A DNA stretch of 64,000 bases, taken from the NCBI GenBank assembly GCA_035297145.1, contig DATGZN010000094.1, positions 186,001 to 250,000 on the forward strand, given 5' to 3'. The position numbers were made by a program, and so were the translations under genes. The notes beneath the pieces were generated by a model. That model had not been told where the DNA came from. It was given only the letters and a program-made list of their open reading frames with translations, and ran no database searches. Of the stretch, positions 62,898-64,000 are shown piece by piece; the stretch's first letter is position 1, and every line of letters begins with the position of its first letter. Source of the stretch: QHXW01 sp035297145 (GTDB lineage: Bacteria; Acidobacteriota; Terriglobia; Bryobacterales; Bryobacteraceae).

Positions 62898-64000
62898 ATG
62901 CCCCGCTTCCTCCTCTCCATCCCCGTCGCCTTCCTCCTCTACTTCTTCGCCCTAGCCCGCACAGGCCTCCTCACTCCCGATGAGCCGCGCTACGCCTCCA
63001 TCGCCCGCGAAATGGCTCACTCCGGCGATTGGATCACTCCTCATCTCTGGGGTACGCCCTGGTTCGAGAAGCCGCCGCTGCTTTACTGGATGGAAGCCGT
63101 CGCGTTCCGTCTCGGCGTGAACGACGACCTCGCCCCGCGCCTGCCTATCGCCCTCACCAGCATCGCGTTCCTGATCTTCTTTTATTGGATATTGCGCCGT
63201 GAATTCGGTGACCCTGCCGCCTGGTACGCCACCGCCATCCTCGCGACATCGGCCGCCTGGCTCGGATTCAGCCACATCGGCGTCACCGATCTCCCGCTCG
63301 CCGCCGCCTTCTCCGCGGCCATGCTCCTCTCGCTCGGCTGGATCGACCACGGTGATAGCCGCTGGTTGCCGCTCGCCGCCGCACTGCTCGGTCTCGCCGT
63401 GCTGGCCAAAGGACTGGTCCCGCTCGTCCTCGCCCTGCCACTCGCCTGGACGGCCCGCCGCCGTCTCCTCGACTGGTTCCATCCCACCGTGATCGCTGCC
63501 TTTGCCATCATCGCGCTCCCCTGGTATGTGCTCTGCTTCATCCGCAACGGCTGGCCCTTCCTCCGGGAAATCGTCTGGCAGCAGCAGATCGGCCGCTTCT
63601 TCACGCCGGAACGAGCGCACACGCAGCCATTTTGGTTCTTTCTGCCCATCATCGTCGGCGCGCTGTTCCCCTGGATCCCCGCACTCATCCCGCTCGCGCA
63701 GCGCCAGCTCTATTCCGACACCCGCCGCCGCTTTCTGCTCGGGTGGGCGCTCTTCGGTCTGGTCTTTTTCTCCGCCGCGCGCAACAAGCTCCCCGGCTAC
63801 GCTCTCCCGCTCGTTCCTCCCATTACAATCCTCGCCGGCATCGCACTCGCAGATTCCAAACGATGGCGCTGGGTCACAACTGGAACAACCGCGCTCCTCG
63901 TCCTACTCGGCCCGATCGCCGCCATTCTACCGACCGCTCTCGCCGCTGGCATTTCCCGATCTGCACTTCCCCCGTTTCACTGGACCTGGCTTCTCCCCGC
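62898..64000 (+). CDS. ArnT-like lipid-linked-sugar glycosyltransferase (3' end outside window)
   Basis: The reading frame from ATG 62898 is open to the window edge. Multi-helix GT-C enzyme: after the first helix comes GLLTPDEPRYASIAREM with the acidic catalytic region, SGDWITPHLWGTPWFEKPPLLYWM, and then at least eight hydrophobic segments. This is the ArnT/PMT signature. It transfers a sugar from a polyprenyl phosphate to an envelope acceptor; the acceptor is unknown. At least 367 residues are present; the C-terminal periplasmic domain may be cut off. Confidence 0.9.
   Translation, partial: MPRFLLSIPVAFLLYFFALARTGLLTPDEPRYASIAREMAHSGDWITPHLWGTPWFEKPPLLYWMEAVAFRLGVNDDLAPRLPIALTSIAFLIFFYWILRREFGDPAAWYATAILATSAAWLGFSHIGVTDLPLAAAFSAAMLLSLGWIDHGDSRWLPLAAALLGLAVLAKGLVPLVLALPLAWTARRRLLDWFHPTVIAAFAIIALPWYVLCFIRNGWPFLREIVWQQQIGRFFTPERAHTQPFWFFLPIIVGALFPWIPALIPLAQRQLYSDTRRRFLLGWALFGLVFFSAARNKLPGYALPLVPPITILAGIALADSKRWRWVTTGTTALLVLLGPIAAILPTALAAGISRSALPPFHWTWLLP

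Overview
The window looks like a chromosome segment of an acidobacterium, most likely of the Solibacter/Bryobacter type. This is an inference from gene content, since no rRNA gene is present. The pointers are moderately high GC, many secreted M28 peptidases and cytochrome c/monooxygenase-like proteins, a split methylmalonyl-CoA mutase, many small toxin-antitoxin pairs and many short dispersed palindromic repeats. No tRNA, rRNA, CRISPR array or intact insertion sequence was found.

Layout. 0-7.6 kb: secreted proteins, an ABC-2 exporter, a zinc-ribbon RDD membrane protein, a mutarotase-like protein and an M28 peptidase. 7.6-12.9 kb (minus strand): the envelope and translation run ileS-lspA-lgt, then a family 2 glycosyltransferase. 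12.9-15.7 kb: an ORF6N gene carrying a perfect palindrome, a haem/monooxygenase-like protein and a LysR regulator. 15.7-20.3 kb: the leucine operon leuA-leuB-leuC-leuD, with a structured leader and a short LeuA. 20.3-25 kb: a HicBA pair, a GIY-YIG nuclease and metH. 25-31 kb: a JAMM-like/TonB-C fusion, a repeat-filled gap, an aminotransferase, a formylglycine-enzyme-like protein, a mini flagellar-rod-like protein and VapBC. 31-35 kb (minus strand): lpd-lipB-E2, which makes and lipoylates a 2-oxoacid dehydrogenase, plus a DinB-like gene. 35-43 kb: an orphan ClpX-type zinc finger, PA14-TPR, tail-tube-like and POTRA-only proteins, an RNA methyltransferase, an IS630-type HTH protein and the mutase large subunit. 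43-50 kb (minus strand): glycosyltransferases, a sigma-54 activator, a PAS-LuxR membrane regulator and an M50-type protease pair. 50-54.8 kb: an MHYT-PAS histidine kinase followed by three receiver-type proteins and a small zinc-finger-like protein. 54.8-64 kb: an unrecognised protein, an M28-PDZ peptidase, a DsbA-like protein, a UxaA-type dehydratase, a HIT-like secreted protein, a large secreted protein and a 3'-truncated ArnT-like transferase.

The most distinctive signal is the repeats. Short palindromes keep a fixed anchor (GTAGG) or a fixed TTCA loop while their stems vary from copy to copy but stay self-complementary. Two copies of a roughly 90-base inverted-repeat element lie 18 kb apart. 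At four genes the stop codon is supplied by, or lies at the edge of, such an element. A repeat also encodes part of the LipB N-terminus, and the ORF6N gene carries one palindrome inside its coding sequence and a second copy across its stop codon.
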